The notes below the pieces were generated by a model that saw nothing but the letters and a program-made list of their open reading frames with translations, did no database searches and was not told the origin of the DNA. Source: Janthinobacterium violaceinigrum (GTDB taxonomy: Bacteria > Pseudomonadota > Gammaproteobacteria > Burkholderiales > Burkholderiaceae_D). Taken from it: DNA of 64,000 nucleotides. Each line of letters begins with the position of its first letter. Within the stretch, counting starts at the first letter, position 1. The translations under genes were made by a program, and so were the position numbers. The stretch spans positions 124,001 through 188,000 of the forward strand of contig NZ_WFLI01000005.1 in the NCBI RefSeq assembly GCF_009208555.1, in the 5' to 3' direction. This document shows, one piece after another, positions 44,272-52,448 of the stretch.

Positions 44272-45117
44272 TCAGGCCAGCCAGCGCTTGCGGCGGCGGT
44301 AGAACTTCATGTCGCGGAAGCTCTTGCGCCCGGCGCTGGACACGCCCAGGTAAAACTCCTTGACGTCTTCGTTGCTGGCCAGTTCCTGCGCCTGCCCTTC
44401 CATCACGACCCGGCCGTTTTCCAGGATGTAGCCGAAGTCGGCATAGCGCAGCGCCACGTTGGTGTTCTGTTCGGCCAGCAAAAAGGAGACGTTTTCCTTG
44501 TGGTTCAGGTCCTTGACGATGCCGAAGATCTCTTCGACGATCTGCGGCGCGATGCCCATCGACGGTTCGTCCAGCAAGATCATCGATGGCTTGGCCATCA
44601 GCGCGCGGCCGATGGCGCACATCTGCTGTTCGCCGCCCGAGGTGTAGCCGGCCTGGCTGCTGCGCCGGGTTTTCAGGCGCGGGAAGTAGTGGTAGACCTT
44701 GTCCAGCGCGTCTTTCAGCTCGCCGCGCGACAGGCTGCGCGTGTAGGCACCCGTCAGCAGGTTTTCCTCGATGGTGAGGTGGCCGAAACAGTGGCGGCCC
44801 TCCATCACCTGCGACAGGCCCCGCTTCACCAGCTCATTCGGCGTCAACTGGTCCACGCGCTCGCCCTTGAACTGGACTTCGCCCTTGGTGACGTCGCCCC
44901 GTTCGCCGCGCAGCAGGGTCGAGATGGTTTTCAGGGTGGTCGACTTGCCGGCGCCGTTGGCGCCTAGCAGCGCCACGATCTTGCCTTGCGGGACTTGCAG
45001 CGACACGCCTTTCAGGACCAGGATCACGTGGTCGTAGATGACTTCGATATTGTTCACCGACAGGTAGGGCGGCGGCGCGTCCGGCTTGATCGGGGTTTGC
45101 GTGGCTGTGTGGGTCAT
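44272..45117 (-). CDS. livF: Branched-chain-type ABC transporter ATPase LivF
   Basis: This 281-residue cytoplasmic ATPase has Walker A GANGAGKST at 52-60, a signature region SGGEQQM and Walker B MILLDEPSMGIA. The C-terminal extension after 250 is longer than in amino-acid-type LivF (typically about 235 residues), ending SFRDMKFYRRRKRWLA. It is separated from the binding-protein gene by the REP-like pair. Confidence 0.9.
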   Translation of the reverse strand: MTHTATQTPIKPDAPPPYLSVNNIEVIYDHVILVLKGVSLQVPQGKIVALLGANGAGKSTTLKTISTLLRGERGDVTKGEVQFKGERVDQLTPNELVKRGLSQVMEGRHCFGHLTIEENLLTGAYTRSLSRGELKDALDKVYHYFPRLKTRRSSQAGYTSGGEQQMCAIGRALMAKPSMILLDEPSMGIAPQIVEEIFGIVKDLNHKENVSFLLAEQNTNVALRYADFGYILENGRVVMEGQAQELASNEDVKEFYLGVSSAGRKSFRDMKFYRRRKRWLA

Positions 45118-45150
45118 GGCTGCTTCGTTTTCATATGTGTTGGCGATGCT

Positions 45151-45225
45151 GTCGGATCACGCTTCGCTAATCCGACCTACGTGGATGCGGCGTAGGTCGG
45201 ATCAGGCCGCAGGCCGTAATCCGAC
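45151..45225. repeat. Pair of inverted REP-like units
   Basis: Unit 1 is GTCGGAT (45151..45157) ... ATCCGAC (45170..45176), followed by CTACG. Unit 2 is CGTAG, then GTCGGAT (45196..45202) ... ATCCGAC (45219..45225). The two stand in opposite orientation, with GTCGGATCACGCTTCGCTAA and its diverged mirror, like a bacterial interspersed mosaic element. They lie in the only sizeable gap of the Liv operon. Confidence 0.65.
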
Positions 45226-45243
45226 ACCACCATCGGCAGCGAT

Positions 45244-46563
45244 TTACTTCATGCACGCCGGCGTGATCTTCTTCTCTTCCGCGTACTTGTTCGAGGATTC
45301 CTCGACGAGCTTGCGCACCAGGGCCTTGTCGCCGACGATCCACTTCGGCGTGATGGCGGTCCACTTCTTGCCATCCCACTGCTGCACTTTCACGGCGCCC
45401 GAGCCTTCATGGTCGTCGCAGCTGGTCTTCACGGTGGGGAACATGCCCAGCGCGCCGACGGCCTTCTGGCGCGCATCGTCGACGTTCAGGTTTTCCAGGC
45501 CCCAGCGCATCTGTTCGCCCGTGATCGGTTTGCCCTTGCCGAATTTTTCCTGCGCCGTGCGGATCGCTTCCACCCACAGGATGCCGGCCGTCACGCCGCG
45601 CATGTGGTAGACGGAGCCGATGCGCGACTGGTCGGACAGGTTGCCCTTGCCGGACGCGTAGAGCTTCTTGCGGATGTCGTCGAGCACGGGGTAGTTGCCC
45701 GGCGTATTGAAGGTCATCGCCGTGTAGCCCTTGGCCGCGTCGCCCGATGGAATCGTGTCTTCCTCGGAGCCGGCCCACCAGACGCCCAGCATCTTGTCGC
45801 GCGGGAAGCCGTTGCGCTGCGCCGTCTTGATGGCAACGGAGTTCATCACGCCCCAGCCCCACAGGATCACGTGATCCGGCTTGGCCTGGCGGATCTGCAG
45901 CCATTGCGATTGCTGTTCGCTGCCTGGCGGCGCGACGGGAATTTTCACCAGTTCGAAGCCGTACTGTTTCGACAGCGCTTCGAGCACGGGCAGCGGCTCC
46001 TTGCCGAAGGCCGAATCGTGGTACAGGTGGACGATTTTCTTGCCTTTCAGCTTGTCCATGCCGCCGTCCTTGTCGCCCAGGTATCTGATCATGCCGGCGG
46101 CCTGGCTCCAGTAGCTGGAGATCAGCGGATAGACATACGGGAAGACCTTGCCGTTGGCCGCGTCCGAGCGGCCGTAGCCGATCATCGTCATGGGGATCTT
46201 GTCCTGTGCCACGCGGTCCAGGATGCCGTAGGCGACGCCCGTGGACAGGGTTTCGACCAGGGTGGCGCCGCCCTGTTTGGTTTTCAGGCGTTCATAGCAT
46301 TCGACGCCGCGCGACGGGTTGTATTCGGTTTCGCATTCTTCCCAGCTGATCTTCACGCCATTGACGCCGCCGGCCTGGTTGACCAGGTTGAAGTAGTCGA
46401 TGATGCCGCCGTAGAAACCGGAGCCGCCGGCCGCGTAAGGACCCACGCGGTAAGACGGCAGGGCGATGTACTGTTCCTTGTCCTGCGCCTGCGCGCTGCC
46501 GGCCATGGTGAGTGCGGCACTGGCGATGGCGGCGGCCAGCATGAGCGATTTGATGTGTTTCAT
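45244..46563 (-). CDS. Branched-chain-type ABC binding protein
   Basis: This 439-residue periplasmic protein of the LivK superfamily has a signal peptide ending AGSAQAQ. The Peripla_BP_6 domain follows (GGSGFYGGIIDYFNLVNQAG, EECETEYNPSRGVECYERLK). A pair of Cys in the mature N-terminal part is likely disulfide-bonded. It is about 60 residues longer than the leucine-type protein. Given the neighbouring CoA ligases, the ligand is probably a carboxylic acid rather than an amino acid. Confidence 0.88.
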   Translation of the reverse strand: MKHIKSLMLAAAIASAALTMAGSAQAQDKEQYIALPSYRVGPYAAGGSGFYGGIIDYFNLVNQAGGVNGVKISWEECETEYNPSRGVECYERLKTKQGGATLVETLSTGVAYGILDRVAQDKIPMTMIGYGRSDAANGKVFPYVYPLISSYWSQAAGMIRYLGDKDGGMDKLKGKKIVHLYHDSAFGKEPLPVLEALSKQYGFELVKIPVAPPGSEQQSQWLQIRQAKPDHVILWGWGVMNSVAIKTAQRNGFPRDKMLGVWWAGSEEDTIPSGDAAKGYTAMTFNTPGNYPVLDDIRKKLYASGKGNLSDQSRIGSVYHMRGVTAGILWVEAIRTAQEKFGKGKPITGEQMRWGLENLNVDDARQKAVGALGMFPTVKTSCDDHEGSGAVKVQQWDGKKWTAITPKWIVGDKALVRKLVEESSNKYAEEKKITPACMK

Positions 46564-46619
46564 TGTGTCTCCTCTTGTTTTATTTGGTATTCAAGTGAAC
46601 CGACATCGACTGCAAAAAC

Positions 46620-47678
46620 TTAATGGGGGAAGGGCCAGAGTCTCAACTTTTCTTTCGCGATCTGCCACAGCCTGGCCAGGCCGTGCGGCTCGACGATCAG
46701 GAAGAAGATGATCAGCGCGCCGAACACCATCAGTTCCAGGTTCGAGGCCACGCTGGTCGGCAGTGCCAGGCCATGCGCGATGGTGTTCAGGACGACGGGC
46801 AGCAGCACGATGAAGGCCGCGCCGAGGAAGGAACCGAGGATCGAACCGACGCCGCCGATGATGATCATGAACAGGATGCGGAAGGACAGGTCCAGGTTGT
46901 ACGCTTCCGGTTCCACCGTGCCCAGGTAGGCATACGCATACAGCGCGCCGGCCACGCCGCAGTAGAAGGAGCTGACGGCAAACGCCAGCAGCTTGGTGCG
47001 CATCAGGCGGAAACCGATCACCTCGGCCGCCATGTCCATGTCGCGCACGGCCATCCACGAGCGTCCCACGTTCGAGCGGATCATGTTCTTGGCCAGCAGC
47101 GCCATGCCGGCCACGATGGCCAGCACCAGCAGGTATTTGCTTTGCGGCGTGTCGAACTGGTAGCCCAGGATGCTCATCTTCTGCACCGTGATGACGCCCG
47201 AGGAGCTGTAGTTGGTCAGGTAGGGGATCTTGGTCAGGCACCAGACGACGAAGAACTGCGTCGCCAGCGTGGACGCGGCCAGGTAGAAGCCGCGGATGCG
47301 CAGGGAGGGCAGGCCGAAGGCGATGCCCACCATGGCCGCGCACAGGCCGCCCAGGATGAACGACACCAGCAGCGGCAAGCCCGGCATGCGGGCCATGAAG
47401 TTATACGAGGCAAAGGCGCCCACGGCCATGAAGGCGGCCGTGCCCAGCGACAGCTGGCCTGCGTAGCCGGTCAGGATGTTCAGGCCCAGTGCCGCCAGCG
47501 CGAAGATCAGGAACGGAATCAGGATCGCCGACAGCATGTAGGGCGAGGCGAAATACGGCAGGAGGAAGACGGCGACGAGGAGCGTGGCCGTCAGCGCCAG
47601 GCGGTCCTGGCGGATCGGGAAGATCTGGTTGTCAGCCTGGTAGCTGGTCTTGAATTGTCCTGCTTCACGGTAAATCAT
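46620..47678 (-). CDS. livM: Branched-chain-type ABC permease LivM
   Basis: This 352-residue permease has about ten membrane helices and the family segments LNILTGYAGQLSLGTAAFMA and RRVRDNPLAA-type positions (here IRSNVGRSWMAVRDMDMAAE). It has a polar N-terminal tail of 30 residues. It lies 63 bases after livH and 56 bases ahead of the binding-protein gene. Confidence 0.9.
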   Translation of the reverse strand: MIYREAGQFKTSYQADNQIFPIRQDRLALTATLLVAVFLLPYFASPYMLSAILIPFLIFALAALGLNILTGYAGQLSLGTAAFMAVGAFASYNFMARMPGLPLLVSFILGGLCAAMVGIAFGLPSLRIRGFYLAASTLATQFFVVWCLTKIPYLTNYSSSGVITVQKMSILGYQFDTPQSKYLLVLAIVAGMALLAKNMIRSNVGRSWMAVRDMDMAAEVIGFRLMRTKLLAFAVSSFYCGVAGALYAYAYLGTVEPEAYNLDLSFRILFMIIIGGVGSILGSFLGAAFIVLLPVVLNTIAHGLALPTSVASNLELMVFGALIIFFLIVEPHGLARLWQIAKEKLRLWPFPH

Positions 47679-47741
47679 GACGTGTCCTTTGCGATGGAGC
47701 GATAGCGTTGTGCGGCGTGTGCATGGGGCGGCGCTGCGGCG

Positions 47742-48644
47742 TCAGATGCGCCGGATGATGCGTTCGCCGAACAGGCCTTCCGGGCGCACCAGCAGGAACA
47801 GCAGGGCCAGCACATACGGGAACCAGCCTTCGATGCCGCCGCCCACCATGGGGCCCAGGTAGACTTCGGCCAGCTTTTCCGACGCGCCGATGATCAGGCC
47901 GCCGACGATGGCGCCCGGCACCGAGGTAAAGCCGCCGAGGATCAGCACCGGCAGCGCTTTCAATGCGATGAAGGTCAGCGCGAACTGCACGCCGTTGCGC
48001 GCGCCCCACAGCAAGCCCGCCACCATGGCCACCAGGCCGGCCACGCCCCACACGACGGCCCAGATGCGCTGCAGCGGAATGCCCACGGCCAGCGCCGCCT
48101 GGTGGTCGTCGGCGACGGCGCGCAGGGCGCGGCCCACCTTGGTCTTCGAGAACAGCAGGGCCAGACAGATCACCAGCAGCGCGCAGATGCCGGCCGCCAC
48201 CACGTCGAACTGCGAGACGATGATATTGAAATGGTCCATCAGGAAGGGCATCGGCACGTCTTCGATGGGCAGGTCCAGCTTGTGCACCTGCGAGCCCCAC
48301 ATCAGCTGCGCCAGGCCTTCGATGAAAAAGGTCAGGCCGATGGTGGCCATGAAGAGCGTGATCTCGGGCTGGTTGACGAGGGGCCGCAAGACCACCCGTT
48401 CGATCGCCATGCCCAGCACGATCATGGTCACCATCGTCAGCGGGATGGCCAGCCACAGCGACAGGCCGAACTTGTCCATGATGCCCACGCAGGTGAGGGC
48501 GGCGAAAAACACCATCGCGCCCTGCGCAAAATTGAACACGCCCGACGCCTTGTAGATCAGCACAAAACCGATCGCCACCAGCGCATACATGACGCCCGAC
48601 AGCAGGCCGCCGATCAGCACTTCAAAGAAAAAATTTATATTCAT
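47742..48644 (-). CDS. livH: Branched-chain-type ABC permease LivH
   Basis: This 300-residue inner-membrane permease starts MNINFFFEVLIGGLLSGVMY and has the LivH signature FNFAQGAMVFFAA and RAVADDHQAALAVGIP. The ATG at 48644 matches the family start; the longer frame reaching 48920 is antisense noise. It forms a heterodimer with LivM. Confidence 0.9.
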   Translation of the reverse strand: MNINFFFEVLIGGLLSGVMYALVAIGFVLIYKASGVFNFAQGAMVFFAALTCVGIMDKFGLSLWLAIPLTMVTMIVLGMAIERVVLRPLVNQPEITLFMATIGLTFFIEGLAQLMWGSQVHKLDLPIEDVPMPFLMDHFNIIVSQFDVVAAGICALLVICLALLFSKTKVGRALRAVADDHQAALAVGIPLQRIWAVVWGVAGLVAMVAGLLWGARNGVQFALTFIALKALPVLILGGFTSVPGAIVGGLIIGASEKLAEVYLGPMVGGGIEGWFPYVLALLFLLVRPEGLFGERIIRRI

Positions 48645-48679
48645 GAGTTGTCCAATGGGTTGTGCGTAGCCCTGCCCGA

Positions 48680-49558
48680 TTACGGGCAGGTCGTTTCGCC
48701 GGCAGGCAGCGTGCTGCCTGAATTCCCGGCTACACCACCTAAATACGCGTTGATGACATCCTGGTTGCTGCGCACCTCGTCGGGCGTGCCGTCGCCGATC
48801 TTCTTGCCGTAGTCGAGCACCACGACGCGGTCGGAGATATCCATCACCACGCCCATGTCGTGCTCGATCAGCACGATGGTCGTGCCCAGCTGGTCGTTGA
48901 CGTCGAGGATGAAGCGGCACATGTCCTGCTTTTCTTCCACGTTCATGCCGGCCATCGGTTCGTCCAGCAGCAGGATTTCCGGCTCGGCCACGAGGGCGCG
49001 GCCCAGTTCCACGCGCTTTTGCAAGCCATAGGGCAGGCGCCCCACGGGGGTCTTGCGGATGGCCTGGATTTCCAGGAAATCGATGATTTCCTCGGCCTTC
49101 TTGCGGTGCTCGATTTCCTCGCGCCGCGCCGGTCCCCAGTACAGGGCTTGCAGCAGGAAATTCGACTTCATTTTGAGGTTACGCCCCGTCATGATATTGT
49201 CGAGCACCGTCATGCCTTTGAACAGGGCGATGTTCTGGAAGGTGCGCGCGATGCCGGACTTGGCGGCCGCGTAGCAATCCATGCCGCGCCGGTGTTCGCC
49301 GCGGTAGATGATTTCCCCTTGCTGCGGGCGGTACACGCCATTGATCACGTTGAGCATCGAGCTTTTGCCCGCGCCGTTCGGGCCGATGATGGCGCGGATT
49401 TCATGCTGCTTGACGTCGAACGAGATGTCGGTCAGCGCCTTCACGCCGCCGAACGACAGCGAGATGTTCTTCAGATCGAGGATGACGGGACCCGTCTTGC
49501 GGGCCGTGCCGAAATGGGCGTCGAGTTCGTTCATTTGCATCGTGCTGTGCTCCATCAT
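48680..49558 (-). CDS. livG: Branched-chain-type ABC transporter ATPase LivG
   Basis: This 292-residue ATPase has Walker A GPNGAGKSS at 59-67 and Walker B ILLLDEPMAGMN. Its central sequence is adapted for LivG, although the signature is degenerate (LPYGLQKRVELGRAL instead of LSGGQ). Its ATG overlaps the ligase stop by four bases; ATGs at 49540 and 49534 are alternative starts. It has a 25-residue N-terminal extension relative to typical LivG. Confidence 0.88.
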   Translation of the reverse strand: MMEHSTMQMNELDAHFGTARKTGPVILDLKNISLSFGGVKALTDISFDVKQHEIRAIIGPNGAGKSSMLNVINGVYRPQQGEIIYRGEHRRGMDCYAAAKSGIARTFQNIALFKGMTVLDNIMTGRNLKMKSNFLLQALYWGPARREEIEHRKKAEEIIDFLEIQAIRKTPVGRLPYGLQKRVELGRALVAEPEILLLDEPMAGMNVEEKQDMCRFILDVNDQLGTTIVLIEHDMGVVMDISDRVVVLDYGKKIGDGTPDEVRSNQDVINAYLGGVAGNSGSTLPAGETTCP

Positions 49559-51510
49559 GCGGCCAGGCCCTGGGGCCGATACGTTTTGCTGTCCCAGATC
49601 TGCAGGTCGGCGCTGGTCGAGCCAAGGCGGCCATCCTCGAATTTCACCTGGGTCTCGATGTATTGCGTTGCCTTGCCCTCATACAGGGCAGAAATGAGCA
49701 CCGCGTATTTTTCGGCGATGAATTTGCGGCGCACCTTGCGCGTGCGCGTCAGCTCGTCGTCGTCCGGGTCGAGTTCCTTGTGCAGCACCAGGAAGCGGTG
49801 CACCTGCGTGCGGTCCATCAGCGGGTCGGCCGCCAGTTCCGCGTTGACCTGCTCGATGCAGTCGCGGATCAAGCCGTAGGTTTCGGCACGCGCCGCCAGG
49901 TCCGTGTAGCCGGAGTAGGCGATGCCGCGCCGCTCGGACCAGTTGCCCACCGCTTCGATGTCGATATTGATGAAGGCGCAGACCTGGTCGCGCGCATGGC
50001 CGAAGGCCACCACTTCCTTGATGAAGGGGAAGAACTTGAGCTTGTTCTCGATGTAGTTGGGCGCGAACATGGCGCCGCAATTCATCTTGCCGACGTCGGC
50101 CGCGCGGTCGATGATTTTCAGGTGGCCTTCGCCGTCGAACACGCCCGCGTCGCCCGTATGAAAGTAGCCGTCGGCATCGATCACTTCTGCCGTCGCATCT
50201 GGACGCCTGAAGTAGCCGCTCATGGTGGCGGGCGACTTCACCAGCACTTCGCCATTGGCCGCCAGCTTGACTTCCACGCCCGGCGCGGGCAGGCCCACGC
50301 TGTCGAACTTGATATTGCCATCCGGCTGCAGGCACACATAGGCGCAGGTTTCGGTGGAACCGTACAATTGCTTGAGATTGACGCCGATGGAGCGGTAGAA
50401 GCGGAACAGGTCGGGACCGATGGCAGCACCGGCCGTGTAGGCGACGCGCACGCGCGACAGTCCCAGCACGTTTTTCAGCGGGCCGTAGACCAGCAGCTCG
50501 CCCAGCTTGTAGCTGAGGCGGTCCGCCAGCGACACGGGCTTGCCATCCAAAATCTGCGCGCCGCAGCGCTTGGCCACGTCCATGAAGTGGCTGAACATGC
50601 GGCGCTTGATGCTGCTCGCGTCTTCCATGCGTATCATCACGCTGGTGAGCATGTTCTCGAACACGCGCGGCGGCGCAAAGTAGCAAGTGGGGCCGATTTC
50701 GCGCATGTCGATCATCACCGTGTCGCCCGATTCGGGGCAGTTGACGGTGAAGCCGGCCACCATGGCCTGCGCCAGCGAGAACAGGCAGTCGCCCACCCAC
50801 GCCATGGGCAGGTAGGACAGGATGTCTTCCTCGTCGGTGAGCTTGTCGAAGGCCACGCCGCCTTCGCCGGCGGCCAGCAGCGCCGTATGGCTCTGGCACA
50901 CGCCCTTCGGCTTGCCCGTGGTGCCCGAGGTGTACAGGATGACGGCCGAATCGCTGCCATTGCCCGCTGCCACGGCGGCGTCATAAAAGCCCGGGTGTTC
51001 GCGGTCGTAGGCCCTGCCGAGCACCTGCAGCGCGGCAAAGGAGGTCAGCTCCGGCTGGCGGTAGTGGCGCATGCCCCGTTCATCGTCATAGGCGATGTGG
51101 GCCACGTGCGGGTACAGGCTTTTCAGTTCCAGCAGCTTGTCGACCTGCTCCTGGTCTTCGACGATGGCGTAGCGGATTTCCGCGTCCTGCAGCACGTAGG
51201 CCATGTCGGCGGCCGGCGCGTCCTGGTACAGCGGCACGGGCACGCCGCCCAGGCTTTGCGCGGCCAGCATGGCCCAGTACAGGCGGGGCCGGTTGTCGCC
51301 GATGATGGCCAGGTTCATGCCGCGCTGGAAGCCGATGGCGGCCAGGCCGCAGGCCAGTGCGCGCACTTCGTCGTTGACCTCATGCCAGGTCCAGGTTTGC
51401 CAGATGCCCAGGTATTTTTCGCGAAATGCGGGCTTGTCGGATCGTGCTGTCCCGTGTTGCAATAAGCGCCGCGGAAAAGTCGGCATGGTTGCTGTGGTAT
51501 TCGTTTGCAC
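49555..51510 (-). CDS. Long-chain-type acyl-CoA synthetase (AMP-forming)
   Basis: This 651-residue enzyme of the FadD15/long-chain fatty acid CoA ligase type has the P-loop ILYTSGTTGKPKGVCQSH, the AMP-binding QLYGSTETCAYV and the hinge ADVGKMNCGAMFAP. The start is a GTG at 51510 preceded by GGGAGA at five bases; an upstream ATG frame (51591) and the ATG at 51486 lack such sites. First gene of the operon, overlapping livG by four bases, so uptake and CoA activation are coupled. Confidence 0.88.
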   Translation of the reverse strand: MQTNTTATMPTFPRRLLQHGTARSDKPAFREKYLGIWQTWTWHEVNDEVRALACGLAAIGFQRGMNLAIIGDNRPRLYWAMLAAQSLGGVPVPLYQDAPAADMAYVLQDAEIRYAIVEDQEQVDKLLELKSLYPHVAHIAYDDERGMRHYRQPELTSFAALQVLGRAYDREHPGFYDAAVAAGNGSDSAVILYTSGTTGKPKGVCQSHTALLAAGEGGVAFDKLTDEEDILSYLPMAWVGDCLFSLAQAMVAGFTVNCPESGDTVMIDMREIGPTCYFAPPRVFENMLTSVMIRMEDASSIKRRMFSHFMDVAKRCGAQILDGKPVSLADRLSYKLGELLVYGPLKNVLGLSRVRVAYTAGAAIGPDLFRFYRSIGVNLKQLYGSTETCAYVCLQPDGNIKFDSVGLPAPGVEVKLAANGEVLVKSPATMSGYFRRPDATAEVIDADGYFHTGDAGVFDGEGHLKIIDRAADVGKMNCGAMFAPNYIENKLKFFPFIKEVVAFGHARDQVCAFINIDIEAVGNWSERRGIAYSGYTDLAARAETYGLIRDCIEQVNAELAADPLMDRTQVHRFLVLHKELDPDDDELTRTRKVRRKFIAEKYAVLISALYEGKATQYIETQVKFEDGRLGSTSADLQIWDSKTYRPQGLAA

Positions 51511-51651
51511 CAGTGTCTCCCTGTTGCTTGTCTCAGGCCCCACCTCGTTGGATGGCGCTCTGTGTTTTTTATGTGTAAGGCGTTTGTGCAATGATAGTAG
51601 CTTGCGTTAGTTTGCCGAGTTGTCTTTTCGGGGACATTTACCCACTTTTCG

Positions 51652-52365
51652 ATGGTGCATCGCACAATGACCAACCCTGATATCAGCCTCAAGGATGCCG
51701 TGCGCGCGGCCAACTGGGCGCAGCTGCTCGATCCCGTGCAAATGGCCCGGGTGGAGGCGGATGTGTTTGAAACCTTCGTGCCGAAAGGCGGCTTTGTCTG
51801 CCGCAAGGGCGAGCCGGTGGACAACTGGATCGGCGTCATCAGCGGCATGGTCAAGATGAATAATTTTTCCGCCTCCGGCAAGGCCATGACCTTCATCGGC
51901 GTGCCGCCCGGCAGCTGGTTCGGCGAAGGTTCATTGCTGAAGAATGAAATCCGCAAATACGACACCATGGCCCTGCGCGACACGCGCGTGGCGCGCCTGC
52001 CCGGCACCACCTTCCACTGGCTGCTGGAAACGAGTCTGCCGTTTACGCGCTTCCTGTTGATGCAGCTGAACGAACGCCTGGGACAGTTCATCGGCATGGT
52101 GGAAAACGAGCGCCTGCTGGACCTGAACACGCGCGTGGCGCGCTGCCTGGCCTCGATGTTCAACTCGCATCTGTACCCGGGCGTCGATACCCTGGTGCAG
52201 CTGTCGCAGGAAGAGATCGGCCTGCTGTCCGGTTCCTCGCGCCAGCGCGCCAACCAGGCCTTGCAGGTGCTGGAAAAGAAAGGCTTGCTGCGCCTCGATT
52301 ACGGCGGCATCCGCGTGCTGGACCTCGATGGCTTGCGCCGTTATGAAGCCGATGACGCCGAATGA
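51652..52365 (+). CDS. Crp/Fnr-family regulator
   Basis: This 237-residue protein has an N-terminal cyclic-nucleotide-like beta barrel (about 25-140) and a C-terminal winged HTH (LSQEEIGLLSGSSRQRANQA). It lacks the clustered N-terminal Cys of Fnr. It is divergent from the ligase/Liv operon with 141 bases between start codons, so it is the likely local regulator. ATG at 51652 is used; 51667 is an alternative. Confidence 0.85.
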   Translation: MVHRTMTNPDISLKDAVRAANWAQLLDPVQMARVEADVFETFVPKGGFVCRKGEPVDNWIGVISGMVKMNNFSASGKAMTFIGVPPGSWFGEGSLLKNEIRKYDTMALRDTRVARLPGTTFHWLLETSLPFTRFLLMQLNERLGQFIGMVENERLLDLNTRVARCLASMFNSHLYPGVDTLVQLSQEEIGLLSGSSRQRANQALQVLEKKGLLRLDYGGIRVLDLDGLRRYEADDAE

Positions 52366-52448
52366 GGCCGCGCTGCCGGAACACCCTGCAAGCGCCCGGC
52401 TAATCGCGGTATCATAGGCGCTTCCCAGCACCGCACCTTTTCGCCGCC

